A DNA stretch of 64,000 bases from Timema cristinae (Eukaryota; Arthropoda; Insecta; Phasmatodea; Timematidae): contig JBCFYV010000012.1 in assembly GCA_039000515.1 (NCBI GenBank), forward strand, positions 1,129,433-1,193,432. Reading direction: 5' to 3'. Each line of letters begins with the position of its first letter. Position 1 is the stretch's first letter. The notes beneath the pieces were generated by a model. It did no database searches. It was given only the letters and a program-made list of their open reading frames with translations, and was not told where the DNA came from. Below are positions 23,101 through 35,700 of the stretch, piece by piece. A program made the position numbers and the translations under genes.

Positions 23101-26100
23101 TCTTTTCAAATATCCCAAATGTAGTCTTTATTTTTTTTTATCACACTGTCCTACTTGTTCAGCCATATATGTATATAGATAATTACTCTAGTGGGATAGG
23201 GACGAGGACGAAAGCATTTTAGAGGTAATTACCCACATTTACATGGAAGGAAAGTGGGAAACCATTTTGAAAAACCCCACCTTCAGTAGAGCCAACTAGG
23301 ATTCAAACCCCGATCTCGTCTTCAGCAGGCCAATACAACACGAAAATGATGCTTTATACCATTCCGTTTCTGAACCCGGTTGGATTCTTCTAGTGTATTT
23401 TTGAGAATAATTTAGGACTATTGAAAAGTGTATAAATAATTGTAAAAAGTTAACATATCGTTTAAAAAAATATTTGTGCAGCTAAAGAATGTAAGTTAAA
23501 CTGGACTCGTCTTAGAGAATATTTTGGCAGACAAGTTTTCTCAACAAAGTTGTGTTTGGTTTCTTTGATCAGCTGACTGCTTGACGCGCGCTCTGTGCTG
23601 TAGACTACTTTCTTTCGAATTTTTTGATTGGATGAAGTCTCATACTACCTCATTGGTTGAAACGGTCACGTGATTACGGATACGGAGACTGTGATCGCGT
23701 GTAGAATTTCTTATGGACCTGGAGCACGGAGTACGGACCACGGACCTACGGATACGGAGTCTGTGTCTGGGCCTTAAGGACTCTGTGGCCAGAACAATCT
23801 GGTATTGTGGCATTGATTTCTTAAAGACCACGGACCTACAGATATGGAGTATGTGTCGGGGCCTTAATACTGCAATGTAAGGTTGCTGTTTTTTTTTTAA
23901 ATATTAACTCAAAAGTAACAGTAAACGTTCTAAACCCATAAGTTAATGTCGGTACTGGTAATGTAAATCTTAAAACTTAGAAATTTACTAGGAAGTCTTA
24001 TCTGATATGTAAACGTAAAGTAGCCAAAGAATCTTCAGCCTCTTGTACCCATCCATTCGAAAAGAAACAATAAAATTACTTTCAGTGCATATACGAGAAA
24101 CCGATAACAACATGTATTATCTTCACAGCCAGGAACACAATATTTGTTGGCACCCAACATTAAATTATTAAAATAGTGGTAGTGCTGCTCTCTATCTCTA
24201 GTAAACACAAAATGAGTTAAGGATAAGTGCTGCGCTCTAGTAAACAAAGAATGAGTCAAGGATAGTTTTTTCTACCGCCATCTATCAGACAAGTAGTGCC
24301 GCAATTAAATGGATACAATTCAGGATTTTGTGGGTATAATGCAAATAATTACAGTAGATACAAATCAGGATTTTTGTTAAAGTTGTTTATTTGAAAACTT
24401 GTCTGAATGGAGACCATTCAGATCCCCCCTTATTTCAACTATGTTTTAAGTTTACTGAATAGGAAATATCCTTGATTTCTGGTCTGTTTGTTCCCTTTTT
24501 GCCTGGCACAATAATTGCTGAATGGGTTTTGAGTAATCAGGAGCAAATATATTAGAGTATGATATATTTGTATTTTACTGTCCTATCAGCTTACTCTGCA
24601 TTTATTCTATATTTTTTTAAATACATTTAATAATGGTATGCCCGCCTTTCTCCTGGAGCAAAAAGGAAGGAGTCACATCACTTTCTCTTTAATTGAAACC
24701 TTAACTTCACCACCAACAAGTGTCAAGGGGTAACCTTCCACAAAAGCCTCTGCTATTAGGCTAAGGTAGTAACATAAATATTTAGGTTTGGGAAAGTAGT
24801 AGTGTAATAAAACAAAATATGCTTTTACTGCTTTAAAGGAGAATATTTTGGGTGATTGGGCCCCCACCACTAAGTGGAGAACTGGGGCAAATTGGGTGTG
24901 CCCAATAAAACAACATTCACATAATGACAGTATGACAATGACTAAAGGTCTCGCATCATCCCTTCACAGCCCTTTGACCACTCTATACATTTCAACAGGC
25001 ACGACCAAGATGTTCCTCTTTTCTCAATGTTTTTATAACAGTATATACAGTAGCATCTCATGACCAATATTCTTAGGTAAGTTTGGAAGGGATCTTCCCA
25101 AGCTTAAAAGGAGAGGGCTCTGAATTTTTTTAAATTTTATATGCTTCAAGATGCTATTTAGAGATTTTTTTATGATTGTTATGGCTTTGGGCATCCTTCT
25201 GTTGTAATTTACATTATTGTATTATTACTTATTATAATTATAAACTTTCGTTTGTTAGCTTTCACTAATACATACATCAAAACAAAATCACCTGCTACAA
25301 CAAACTCCACAAAACTCTAAAGCCCAATACACACAACACAACTTCTTGAACAAAAAGTTGTGTTAGAAATTGCACAATATTTTGGTCACATGGATTGCAT
25401 ATAAATACAAATTTTAGCCAGTGACTGTTCACACGGCATTTGTGATCGCATATAATATTTGAAAAAAAAATGTGTTTTTACCCTTTTTATGGAAAAATAA
25501 TGATTGAATGATTTGGAAAATATTGGTATTTAATGTCAATAATTTCTTAATCAAACCTAAATATTTTGAAAAAATATTTATATTTTTTCAATTTCTTAAT
25601 ATTCATTTAGAACAATTGGAAGACTTTTATATTTGAGGTTTAACCTCCTTCAATTATAGTTATTTGTTTGTTTTCAAGCATTTAGCTGTTTTTTCTAACA
25701 ATCACTCTTTTTTTTTTATTAAAGTAACTATCTAGCAGACGAGGTTTTTGTGTTTACAACTCAAACGTTTACAAGAAAAATGGTCGATATAGGACGCGTC
25801 CTGAAATTGTATACAATAAGCTATGCAAAGTAGATATTGTACAAATTTTGATGTTCACACGACGCCATCTTCAGGCTGTAACTTCTCGTACAACTTTATG
25901 TGCTTAAAGGTGTGTAGGCCATGGGTCAGTACTTTGACAATATTAATTTCCCTTTCATTACATATTTTTACTTTATGTTTTGAAAGGGGTTAGAGAGGGG
26001 TAGTGACTTCGGTTCTAGTTGTCACCTTTCGAGCAAGAGAAGTCGTAGCTCGGCTGCTTGCATTTTTACCTGACATCCACAGCTCTTCCCCTTCGCAACC

Positions 26101-29100
26101 CTCCAAAATCTATGACGTCACAAATAAGAACTACACTAGCTTGAGCAATGGGATGAAAGTCGGACAAATATCGACTTTCAACCACCATTAGATGGACCAG
26201 TGCACGTCTTGCATGCATGTTACGGTCACTGCCATGTATGGGGTATTTTTTTCAAACCCTCTGATGCTTAATTGCATTTAAACTATTACCAGTAGAGTAT
26301 TTTTGCAAACATTAAATAAAATAATTACGTATCTTCAATCAAGCAGTGCTTGCCTTGCTTTCCCTGACGCGACGCCAATGAGTGTATATTATTTCATTTA
26401 TGATCTTTGGGTGTTTTGGCAACAATAATTATGAGTGTGTTTCACAAACCTTACGAATTTCTAGAAAATGCTTTTATTTTAAGAAAAAATAGGAAGAAAG
26501 TTTGTGTGATGCACCATACTATTTATTTTACCAGCTCCAATAAGCAAGATTTCAAATATTGTTTATAAAGAATCAAATAGTCAAAGCTATTATTTATGCT
26601 TTTAGTGAGGATTAATCCATCTTGATATCATATTCTGAAAATTGGACAATTATTCCTCGATAGCCCAGTGGTTAGAGCATTGGCGTGCTAAGTCAAAAGT
26701 TCCGGTTTCGATTCCCGTGTCCAGGTGTCATTTTTAAATTTTCAGAATTATAAATAAAGAAGTTCTGACTTAAAATTAAAAAAATAAATCCGCTTTTAAA
26801 ATCTTTTAGAATGTATTCCTATTTTGACATTATATACAAGTCAGACTACTTTTAATATTTTCCCCCACAATTTAAAACAATATAGAATTGATATTTAAAA
26901 AGAATTCAAGATATGGTTAAATTTTCTATTGGTAAATTTTATATTATATAAAAAAAATAGTTAATCTATACATTTTTCGTGTGAAAAATGGGTAAATCAA
27001 TTAGTATGTGTATGTATAAACATAAGAAGCTTTATTTTATGATATGAGTAATGAATTATTGGAATAAGAAAAAAACTAATGTGTTCTAAAACCTGTAATT
27101 TAAGTAATTTCAGTACCCTATATACTGAATATTTTCAAAAGAAAATACATATTGTAACACTTTGGAATTAAATCGAGCCGCGTCGGGCGTCGATTGAAAC
27201 ACTACGGATTAATTCCCAGATATAATAATGCTGTGACGATGTTTAGGTTGACTATAGCTCCGTGGTCGAGCGCCTATCATCACTGTATGGAAAAGCTACC
27301 GTTTAACCAGCTGTCTATAGCTCCGTGGTTGAGCACTAATTAAATCGGTATATTAATAAAATTAAATAAAGATAACTGTTGATGGCTGTTGATTCACACA
27401 CGGTTTATTTAAATGACATCTGTTAATTACTTATACATACTCCAATTAAATGCTTTATATCGATGTTAGTTATTTTATACTGTGTTAGACTGTGACTGCC
27501 AGTGTGTGGCTCTGACTGACTTGTGCGTGGGCGGAGGTTGTCCGGGTGTTTGTGTGGCTTGTTCGTGGGATCCCTGGCTGATACGCACAAACTGTTTATA
27601 TATTATAACATACCCCTTGCATTTTGCTCCCCTCGTCAACAGAGTAAAAACAACTAATAGAAAGTGTCCTGGCGACCGGTGTTGTGAAGGCTAGCTTCTT
27701 ATTGGTATAGAGAATTGGCGTCTTTGCCAAATACTGCGTGGTTGTTCCTTTAACAGGAGAGATGGTATGAAAAATATATTTTAAAGGTGAAATCCTTTTC
27801 CCATTATTTCTGAGAAGCGCGTGTTTCTTCATGGATGAATGATAAAAAGATAATCTACATATATTACTTAAAAAAAATTACCTTCATCCATGACTTTTTA
27901 TATATTTTAGATTGATCCAAACCAATATCATTTCAATTTTATGCCCTACATTTCACACTCCAATATTCAGTGCCCTAACTCACCTTTGAGGGCATCTTCT
28001 CGCCCAGGTAGGAATTCTTCCACAGTGGACTCGTTCTTGAGGTTCTGGAGACTGAAGTAAAGTAGATCTTCTCGATGATTGTAGTTCTCATACACGCAGA
28101 CAGGGTCCAGGGTCGCGTAGTCCGTGAAGCTGGTGATACATGTAATGAGACCATCATGCTGCAGGTATGGGGCAAAGAGCTCCAGCCTGGCCTTCTTGTA
28201 GTGCACTGTCTTGTGGCCATATGGGTAACGCTTCTCGTACACTGGCAACATACCATCTCATTAAATGGCAACATTAACTAGAACCCTTATTGTATATTTG
28301 AGATATTGTAGCTCTACTGAATAAAACATGTTCAAAATAGAGCACTAGGATGTATTATAGTTTTTTTTCTATTCCCACATCTTACTACCTGTTCAGGTTA
28401 TACACACTATATTATATTGACAATAAGAGGGAAAACTAACCTGGGATTTCATCAAATGTATGAATAGAACTTGTGTGCCTGCCATAATGAGAAAGACATA
28501 GATTATACTACCCCTCCCCGATCAGTAATATACTTTTGTATTCTTCGTCAATGGCTCAAAGCTTAGATATTGAAATATTATGGAATTCCTAACAGTTATA
28601 ACCCAAATTTTGCCCCAGAACACTTTAAATTGCTTTTAGAAAGATTCAATGCATAACTTTTTGACATCTCCTGTTGAGATTTCCCCAGGAGCCCCCACTG
28701 GGCATGGTTCACGATCATACACAACTGCACATTTAAATACTCCCTAGACACAAATGGTTTCTCAATATATGAGAATAGACTGATTGTAGAAATTACATAG
28801 TGGGTTTCCAAAAATTATTCTAGGTGGTAGTTTTTGTTCAATTTGTTAGTCCAGACTAGGCCCAATAGATGCTAAAATCGAACCAGGGACAGAGTGTGAG
28901 ACTCTATATCTTTGCACTACTAAGTTTATGTCTGTACATTTTTTTAAATTTTTTTGACACTTTTAAAAAACGAAAGCAATGCAAACAAATGAATGGGTAA
29001 ATGAAGATTGAAATGAGACATGAAATACTTAGAATTTATCACAAAATTGAATCACTTCTAGTTTCTTCATGTGCCGAAACCAAAGCCTTTACAAAAGTAG

Positions 29101-32100
29101 TACTCCGTGAAACTTGTTAACATCTTGAAGTGAAGGACAAAAATGGACTGAGCATAATAAATAATTGTGAGAAATGTTTGCAAATACAGTTAGGAACAGT
29201 TGTAATTAAATCATCAAACTTATTTGTCGGTGTTGTTGTTGTTGTCGTCTGGTGGTGGATAAGAGAAGAGTGGCCAACGGTTTCCAATGACTGCCCCGGC
29301 GTCTATCTTTAAGTTCCTCCAGAGAAAACTACAGCAGTGGGCTGGACATTTAGTATATAGAGGCAATCTATTTTATTTTATCTCCAGACACTCCAGGTCC
29401 GGTAACAATCACCTACCACCTGGTCACTGACCATCACTAGCAATAATGGACAATACATAACAATACAATGTATAACAATTCAACTTGGATGAGGAAAAGA
29501 GTTAAACAGAAACAAGACATGAAATAAAAGAAATATATTCTTTGTTAAAATTTGTACTAATTAATCCTGTATAATTTTGTATGTTAAATAAAAAAATGTA
29601 CCTCCCTATGGTGCAATACAGATCTAATTTAGTAATAGGTTTCCTAAAAATCATAACATGACATAAAATAATGTATTTAAACGAATCTACATTTTTACGA
29701 GTATTACAAAAGAAATTTGACACATTTATAAACTTTTATTATAATTTAATAAGTTTGTTTTTGGTAATATAAATTACAACAAAATGGCTGTACAGATTTT
29801 GACAAAAGAACTCGCATTTTAAAGGTTAGGGATCCAGTATGTCAGCAAAAATAGTAGTTTTCCACAGAAACACAATTTACTCAGCAAATTTTCAGCTTTT
29901 CATTCTTTATAGAATAAATATCAAAACTATTTTATTTGTTAACTACAGTCATAGCCGAATCTATCTTTCATATTCTGAAAATTGAAAAATGACATCTGGA
30001 CACGAGAATCGAACCCAAGACCTTCGACTTACTACGCCAATGCTCTAATCACTGAACTATCAAGGAATCGTCCCATAACCAGGGTAATTCTTTACTATTT
30101 TTTTTTTTTCATTCTTTGTTTACATCACCATTGAACCCAAAATTTGTGCATGGTTTTATAACTGTAAATAAATTAATTTTCCTTGTTTATAAATAATAAC
30201 TCAACTCTCACTTAAGTTGTCCGGTGCAACAAATATACAAATTATGGTAAAAATTATAAATACTAAACAAACTAATGATAGTAGGTTAGAAATATATCAT
30301 TTTGTTTGCATTGATACTTTTTCTTCTATATTTTTAAATATTTACCTCTGACCTGGTGTGAGGAGGTGTTGGAGAAGGAAGGATGGGGAGAGTAGAAGAT
30401 TTTTGGAGTTATGTGCAAGAAATAAAATGAAAGTGACAAACAGCTGGTATAAGAAGGAAAGACAAAGTCATAATACAACACTCATGAACTTATAAATGTT
30501 ATTTCACATGCTATGGACTGCCCCATTTAGGTGTGAGTTTGGTAGAGATCCTGTCAGCAGCTGAACTCAAAAGGGAAATTATGACACATAACTTTGTCGT
30601 TTACTGACACATAAACTGGCTTACGACCTCGGTTGCCCACTTTAAGCCGGGATCCCCGCAAATTATGAAAGGCCTTTCATAATAAGAGGAGTTTCCAGAA
30701 CATCCAACAAGAGGATCAACGTCCCAAATTGCCAAGAAGGGATGATTTAACTCTCGACCAAGTAACAAAGATGATGGCATGGCTCCTGTAAAACTCGTGT
30801 ATAGCCGAGTTAAAAGCAAGAGATAAAAAATCTAAGCCCTTGTCCCAGCGAGGCTGTGTATTACCATGATAAACGGTCAGCACAATGTTCAAGTTCCTAT
30901 TGAACCTCTCTACTTGATTAGAGGCACGGGTTGTAAGGGCTAGTAGTTACATGCTTAATACCCCATACAAAACACATATCTTGAAATAACTTGGAGTGAA
31001 AACAAGGTCCATTATCGCTTACCACTTTCCTGGGGAGTCAAAAATCGCCCATACTCTATCAGCGAGCGCTTTTAACAGTAGTAAAACCCTTCATGTTTCT
31101 AAGGGGAATAATAACAACAAACTTGGAAAAACCATCAATAAGTTTAAGTACACAGGTATTCCCATTAGTAGAACGAGTGATGAGACCTATGAAATCAATG
31201 AACACAGTTTCCCATGGCTATGAGCAACATGTGTAGAATGTAACCCATAACGATTATTCTGTGGAGGTTTGGCTTCCAAACAACCATCACACTTTCTAAT
31301 CCACTGTCTAATATCCTGGTACATATTGGGCCAAAAAAAATATTATTAAAAAATGAACAAAAATATTTACCTAAATCCTGCCTTTGCTTTTGTTACATTT
31401 CCTTGACGCTTTCCTTTAATGTTAGACATATTGCCCTTTGTGTTAATTCTTTTAAATCCTTGTCTTTGTAGGAGTTCGATGTCTTATCCCATATTGCAGG
31501 CCATTCTTCTACATGTACAAAGTTGATCCCTGACTGGCTGGTGACCGGCCTGTCTGCCCTCAGCAACGTTGTGCCAGAAGGTAAAAAAAAAACTTATCAT
31601 CTGAACGCTCCCATAACAATATATGTGCCACTGGTGACCGATTAGGCTTTTTTGCTGGATAACCACATCAGGTTTCCGTTGACAAAACCTGTTGTCAAAA
31701 TTGACCCAATAGGTCATGTTACTTTATAGGGTCACCTATTCGGCAAAACTACCTAAACCTCGTCATTTGGATAAACTGTAACTGTTAGTGTGCGCCTGTC
31801 CTATTGGAATGGATGAGTTTGGGTAGGAAAATGAGGGAGGAACTTCTGTCAATGGGGTGAAGGGGGGCACTTAATGTGCGCGCGCATTCATTATGAAGGT
31901 CACAAGGTGTATTTCCGCGCACTGTCCTTGTCAATGTTGTTGGCAAGATTCTTGTTTCGACCTTTTGACATTAAGTGTAAATGTTTTTGTCTGTTGACTT
32001 GAAACCAGTCTTAAAGTTTACTAATGAGTATATTTTAAAATTATTTTGTTTAGTTATTTTGTTTTATTTCACCTATTAGGCTGTAAAACAATCAGAAAGT

Positions 32101-32728
32101 AAAATTGTTTAATATTAAATCCTCAAATTTTAAATGGCAAACACGACCATGATTTATTAAGATAGGTTATATTTAACTGAACCAAATATAAGTTACATAC
32201 AGGCGGGTTAAGGGGTTTTGATGAAATTTACTGTCAAACTTGAGTGAAGAGGAGGGAAATCAAATGATTGTTTTGAGTGTTTGGTCAGGTTTATTTATAG
32301 GCGGGTGGTTATTTATAGTATTTACAATGGGTCTTATGTAATTAATTTATTAGAATTATGCAAAATTAATATGTTAAGTTACTTTCAAATGTTTTCTTTC
32401 CTAAGATGTATTTTGTACAGTTCACCTGACTATACTTTATTGGTTTAAGCCAAGGTAATTTCAAAGAAAAATGACTGAAATCAAACATAGTAATTAGTTT
32501 ATTTTATCATCAATGTTTTAGCTTAATTTTCTAGGGAAAACATGAAATAGATTGTTTTTGATATTTAGTTTAAGCATACTTATCAGCAAAATTATGGACA
32601 CCGTACAAATTAATGTGTAACTTTTTCAGTTCTTTAAAGTATGTTTGTAGAAATAACGATTGATACTATGTTTTATTATATGTATCATATATGTTGTAAA
32701 AAAGAGAACATGTCATTTGCATGATATA

Positions 32729-32766
<38 letters not shown>

Positions 32767-35700
32767 CACACACACACACCGGTACCTCACGACTCACACA
32801 CACACAAAACACACACACACACACCGGTACCTCACGACTCACACACCACCGGTACTCACGACTCACACACACATATAATTAACCGGAAGAAAGATTAAGT
32901 TTTTTATCAGTTTAGGTGGTTCCCCCCTCCCTATCTTTTTACAAAATATGATAGTGGAATAAAATATTAATCCTTGTACTGTAAAATAATTCTAGTTCAT
33001 TATTTTTTCGGGCCTGTACACCCCTCTCCCAAACATAATCCTGGTTATGAAATATAAATCATTTAAACAAATGGTTTCTAAAGTCAATATTTTAAAAACA
33101 TATTTTATGCTGGTACCTTGATATTTACGAGGAATAATTTAATATATAAAATGGTCATGGATGGACAGTAATAGAGTAGGATGACACTTGGCTAAAATAG
33201 GTGGATGGATTGATCTCGCCCATTGAAAATGTGCTTTGATGATAACATTTGAAAAAATTGAAAAATGTTCCTTTTATATAAAAACCTGTAGTAATATCTT
33301 CATCAACACTCCCGATAAAAACTTGGGAGAAGTGTTTAGTTTTGAAATAAACATTAAACCTGTGGTCTACTTTCTTGACATTGAAGTTGATGCTAAACTT
33401 TTAAAAATGTAGATGACATCTTAGTAAGATTTTGAAAGATGTCCTTGAGGTTTGAAATAGATTAAGGATAAAGTTTAAAAATATAGCGCCTGTCAAAGTG
33501 ATGTAAATCAGCTGAGTTAGTTTGTTGTGAAAAGCAAGACAATCTAACATTACCCCTATTGTTCATCATCTTGGTGCACGAGCAACTCCTCTTCTCTTAT
33601 TTATATTATAACCAGGCTAGCGGCTTCACCATAATTCAGCCTGACATTTCCTCAAGATGGCGTCAACATTTTGACATGATTAATATTTTACAGAAACATA
33701 GTCTATGAACAATGATGCATTTAAAACAGGTGAATATCTTGAAAATTATTAAATTAAAATAACTTTGAAATCAGTACTAATCACAGATTACTTAGTTCTT
33801 GCTTACAATAAAATAGTTCACACACGAGTGAATATGGTGTGGGTATGCTATCGTAGCATGTAAAAAAATTAATAAATAAAATTACAAAATAAAAATAAAT
33901 AAAAATTAAACTTGTCAGAAGGCATTCAAATTCTTACACTTTGTGTCATGTTGATAGTCATTCATTATTTTCTTTAATGTCTCTATTATAAGGCAAAAAT
34001 ACTGAGCTTGGCATCAACAGCATTCCAGTGAGTAGACGAGGTTTTCAGAACCACATGTCTTTTAGAAAATAAGTTAGTTTAGTCTTATTTATTGAACAAA
34101 AGTGAGTTTGACCTAAAATAAAAGGATATAAAAAAGACACGCAAATTATTCTCAATACTCCCACTAATTTAGTTTATATTTTAACAAATATTTTATTCAT
34201 AGTAGCTAAATAATCAATATTAACAGTTTTTCACACCAATCTTTTGAGAAACAGATTTAGATAGTCCTTTCATTAAAATATCGGCCAATTGTTCCAAAGT
34301 TGGAACATACTTGAAATCAGTTATGATAATATTCATTGTTAATTGTAGTAAGGAGATATTTAAAATTAATAATATAAGGAAAAACCCATTTTACTTTGGT
34401 ATTAATATACTTAAAGTATTTACATGATTGAGAAGCATCAACAGTTTTAATATTGTTAATTGTACAATGTGCGGATTATCTGGTATACTATTAGTTTTCG
34501 CATCTTCCAGGTTAAATCTCTTGAATAATTGATCTATATATCTTTTACAGTGAAATAAGATTGATTCGTGTTTTGCATCGCTAATCTCCATTCCAACATA
34601 ATATCCTGGCTCGCTGACAGTTAGTTCAAAGGCAAGTTTCAACTCATTTCTCGCCGTTGATAGGGTCTTATCGTCTTCTCCTAAAATGAGACCATCAGCG
34701 GTTCTAGAATTCACCATTATAAATACATTTATCAACTTGACATGGCTGGAAACCAAATTCTTGTGTGAAATTGTCAAACTTGTTGTTCCAACAGAGTGAA
34801 TGGATGGAGCCTGTTTTGTTCAATTTGCACACCAGATTTGTGGCTTCCATCAAGTAGGTCCATATAGACCTAGTCTTCTAATTCACCGTGAAGAAATGCT
34901 GTTCTTACATTAAAATAGGAAATCTTCATGTTTTTTATATCCATGGATTTATCAAATCTTGTCGTTGGAGCATAGTTTAGTGAGTAATCACTCCTTCAAT
35001 TTGTGAAAATCCCTTAGCAACGAGTCTTGCTTTGTGACAGTGAATTTGACCATCATGATGCCTTTGCGCTTTAAACACCCATCTTGATTCAATAATCCTC
35101 TTATCAGGAGGTAGAAGTAATAGCTCCCAAGTGTTATTTTACCATAGGGCATATAGTTCTTGCCACTTTATATTTCTTTGCATCAGGACTGCGCATCACA
35201 TTATCGAAAGTCAGTGATACACCAGCTTCAACAAGTTTAACTTCATAGCACGTGGGAGGATGCAATACCTGTATGTCAGGTTCTTGGAGTTTATTGTCAT
35301 CTATATCTTCTATTTAAGGTTTCCACCATCATGTTCTCCAGTTACCAACAAGTTACAGTAACGAGCAAGGTGCAGAAATAATACTAAGACATAGATCAGC
35401 AGGGAGGCTACATTTGACACATCAAAAGTATTGCCCCAAGTTTCATTATCAAGTGACTTAATCAAAGGATGAACCAGGAATGTCACTCTATTCATATATA
35501 AGAATAAGATAGAAAACATAAACAAGATGTAATGAAAAATATGTATATTAATAATGACCAGAGGCTATAAAGCCAATTTATTATAATAGCAAAAATAAAC
35601 AACATAGACTATATAGGGTCTCAGCAACAACTCACAATTGCATAATAAAGACTTATATGACAATTTAAATACTACGGCCTCAGCCTTTATAAGACAATAA

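Larger units (their letters stand above)
22233..23774 (+). mobile_element. Inner PIF/Harbinger-like element with 41-bp inverted repeats
   Basis: AGGCCCTGACACAGACTCCG, running on through TATCCGTAGGTCCGTGGTCCGT, is repeated in reverse at the right end with about one mismatch. The target duplication is TAA (22230-22232, 23775-23777), the TWA expected for PIF/Harbinger. At 22696 a frame [20 protein letters not shown] resembles the start of a MADF/Myb-like domain, as in the accessory protein of Harbinger elements, but coding ends quickly. No DDE nuclease is left. Two SINE-B copies lie inside. Confidence 0.85.
21918..23864 (+). mobile_element. Outer PIF/Harbinger-like element, split by an inner copy
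   Basis: The right end GTATGTGTCGGGGCCT at 23864 is followed by TAA. 21930-22232 is the reverse complement (diverged) of the inner element's 22330-22640. It then breaks at TAA (22230-22232) and resumes with TAA-GGACTCTGTGGCC at 23775, exactly where the inner copy's own sequence has GGATAAGGACTCTGTGGCC. The left end is not resolved. Confidence 0.75.
21805..24410. repeat. Inverted repeat pair flanking the Harbinger cluster
   Basis: TCTCCATTCAGACAGTTTTC and AAATAAACGACT at about 21814-21847 is matched in reverse by AGTTGTTTATTTGAAAACTT and GTCTGAATGGAGA at about 24372-24404. This gives roughly 32 bp with few differences. It may mark the ends of a larger element around 2.6 kb that contains both Harbinger copies. 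No target duplication was found. Confidence 0.55.

Noticed and set aside
25317..25922. PIF/Harbinger MITE
   Set aside because: The two ends match only in part and no TWA duplication could be fixed; kept only as a weak note.
26640..26715. Functional tRNA gene
   Set aside because: A- and B-box words are present, but the acceptor stem does not pair and the same head recurs at 9055 and 29975 with a common tail, so it is a SINE.
32660..32878. His/Thr-rich protein
   Set aside because: It is the translation of a CA microsatellite.
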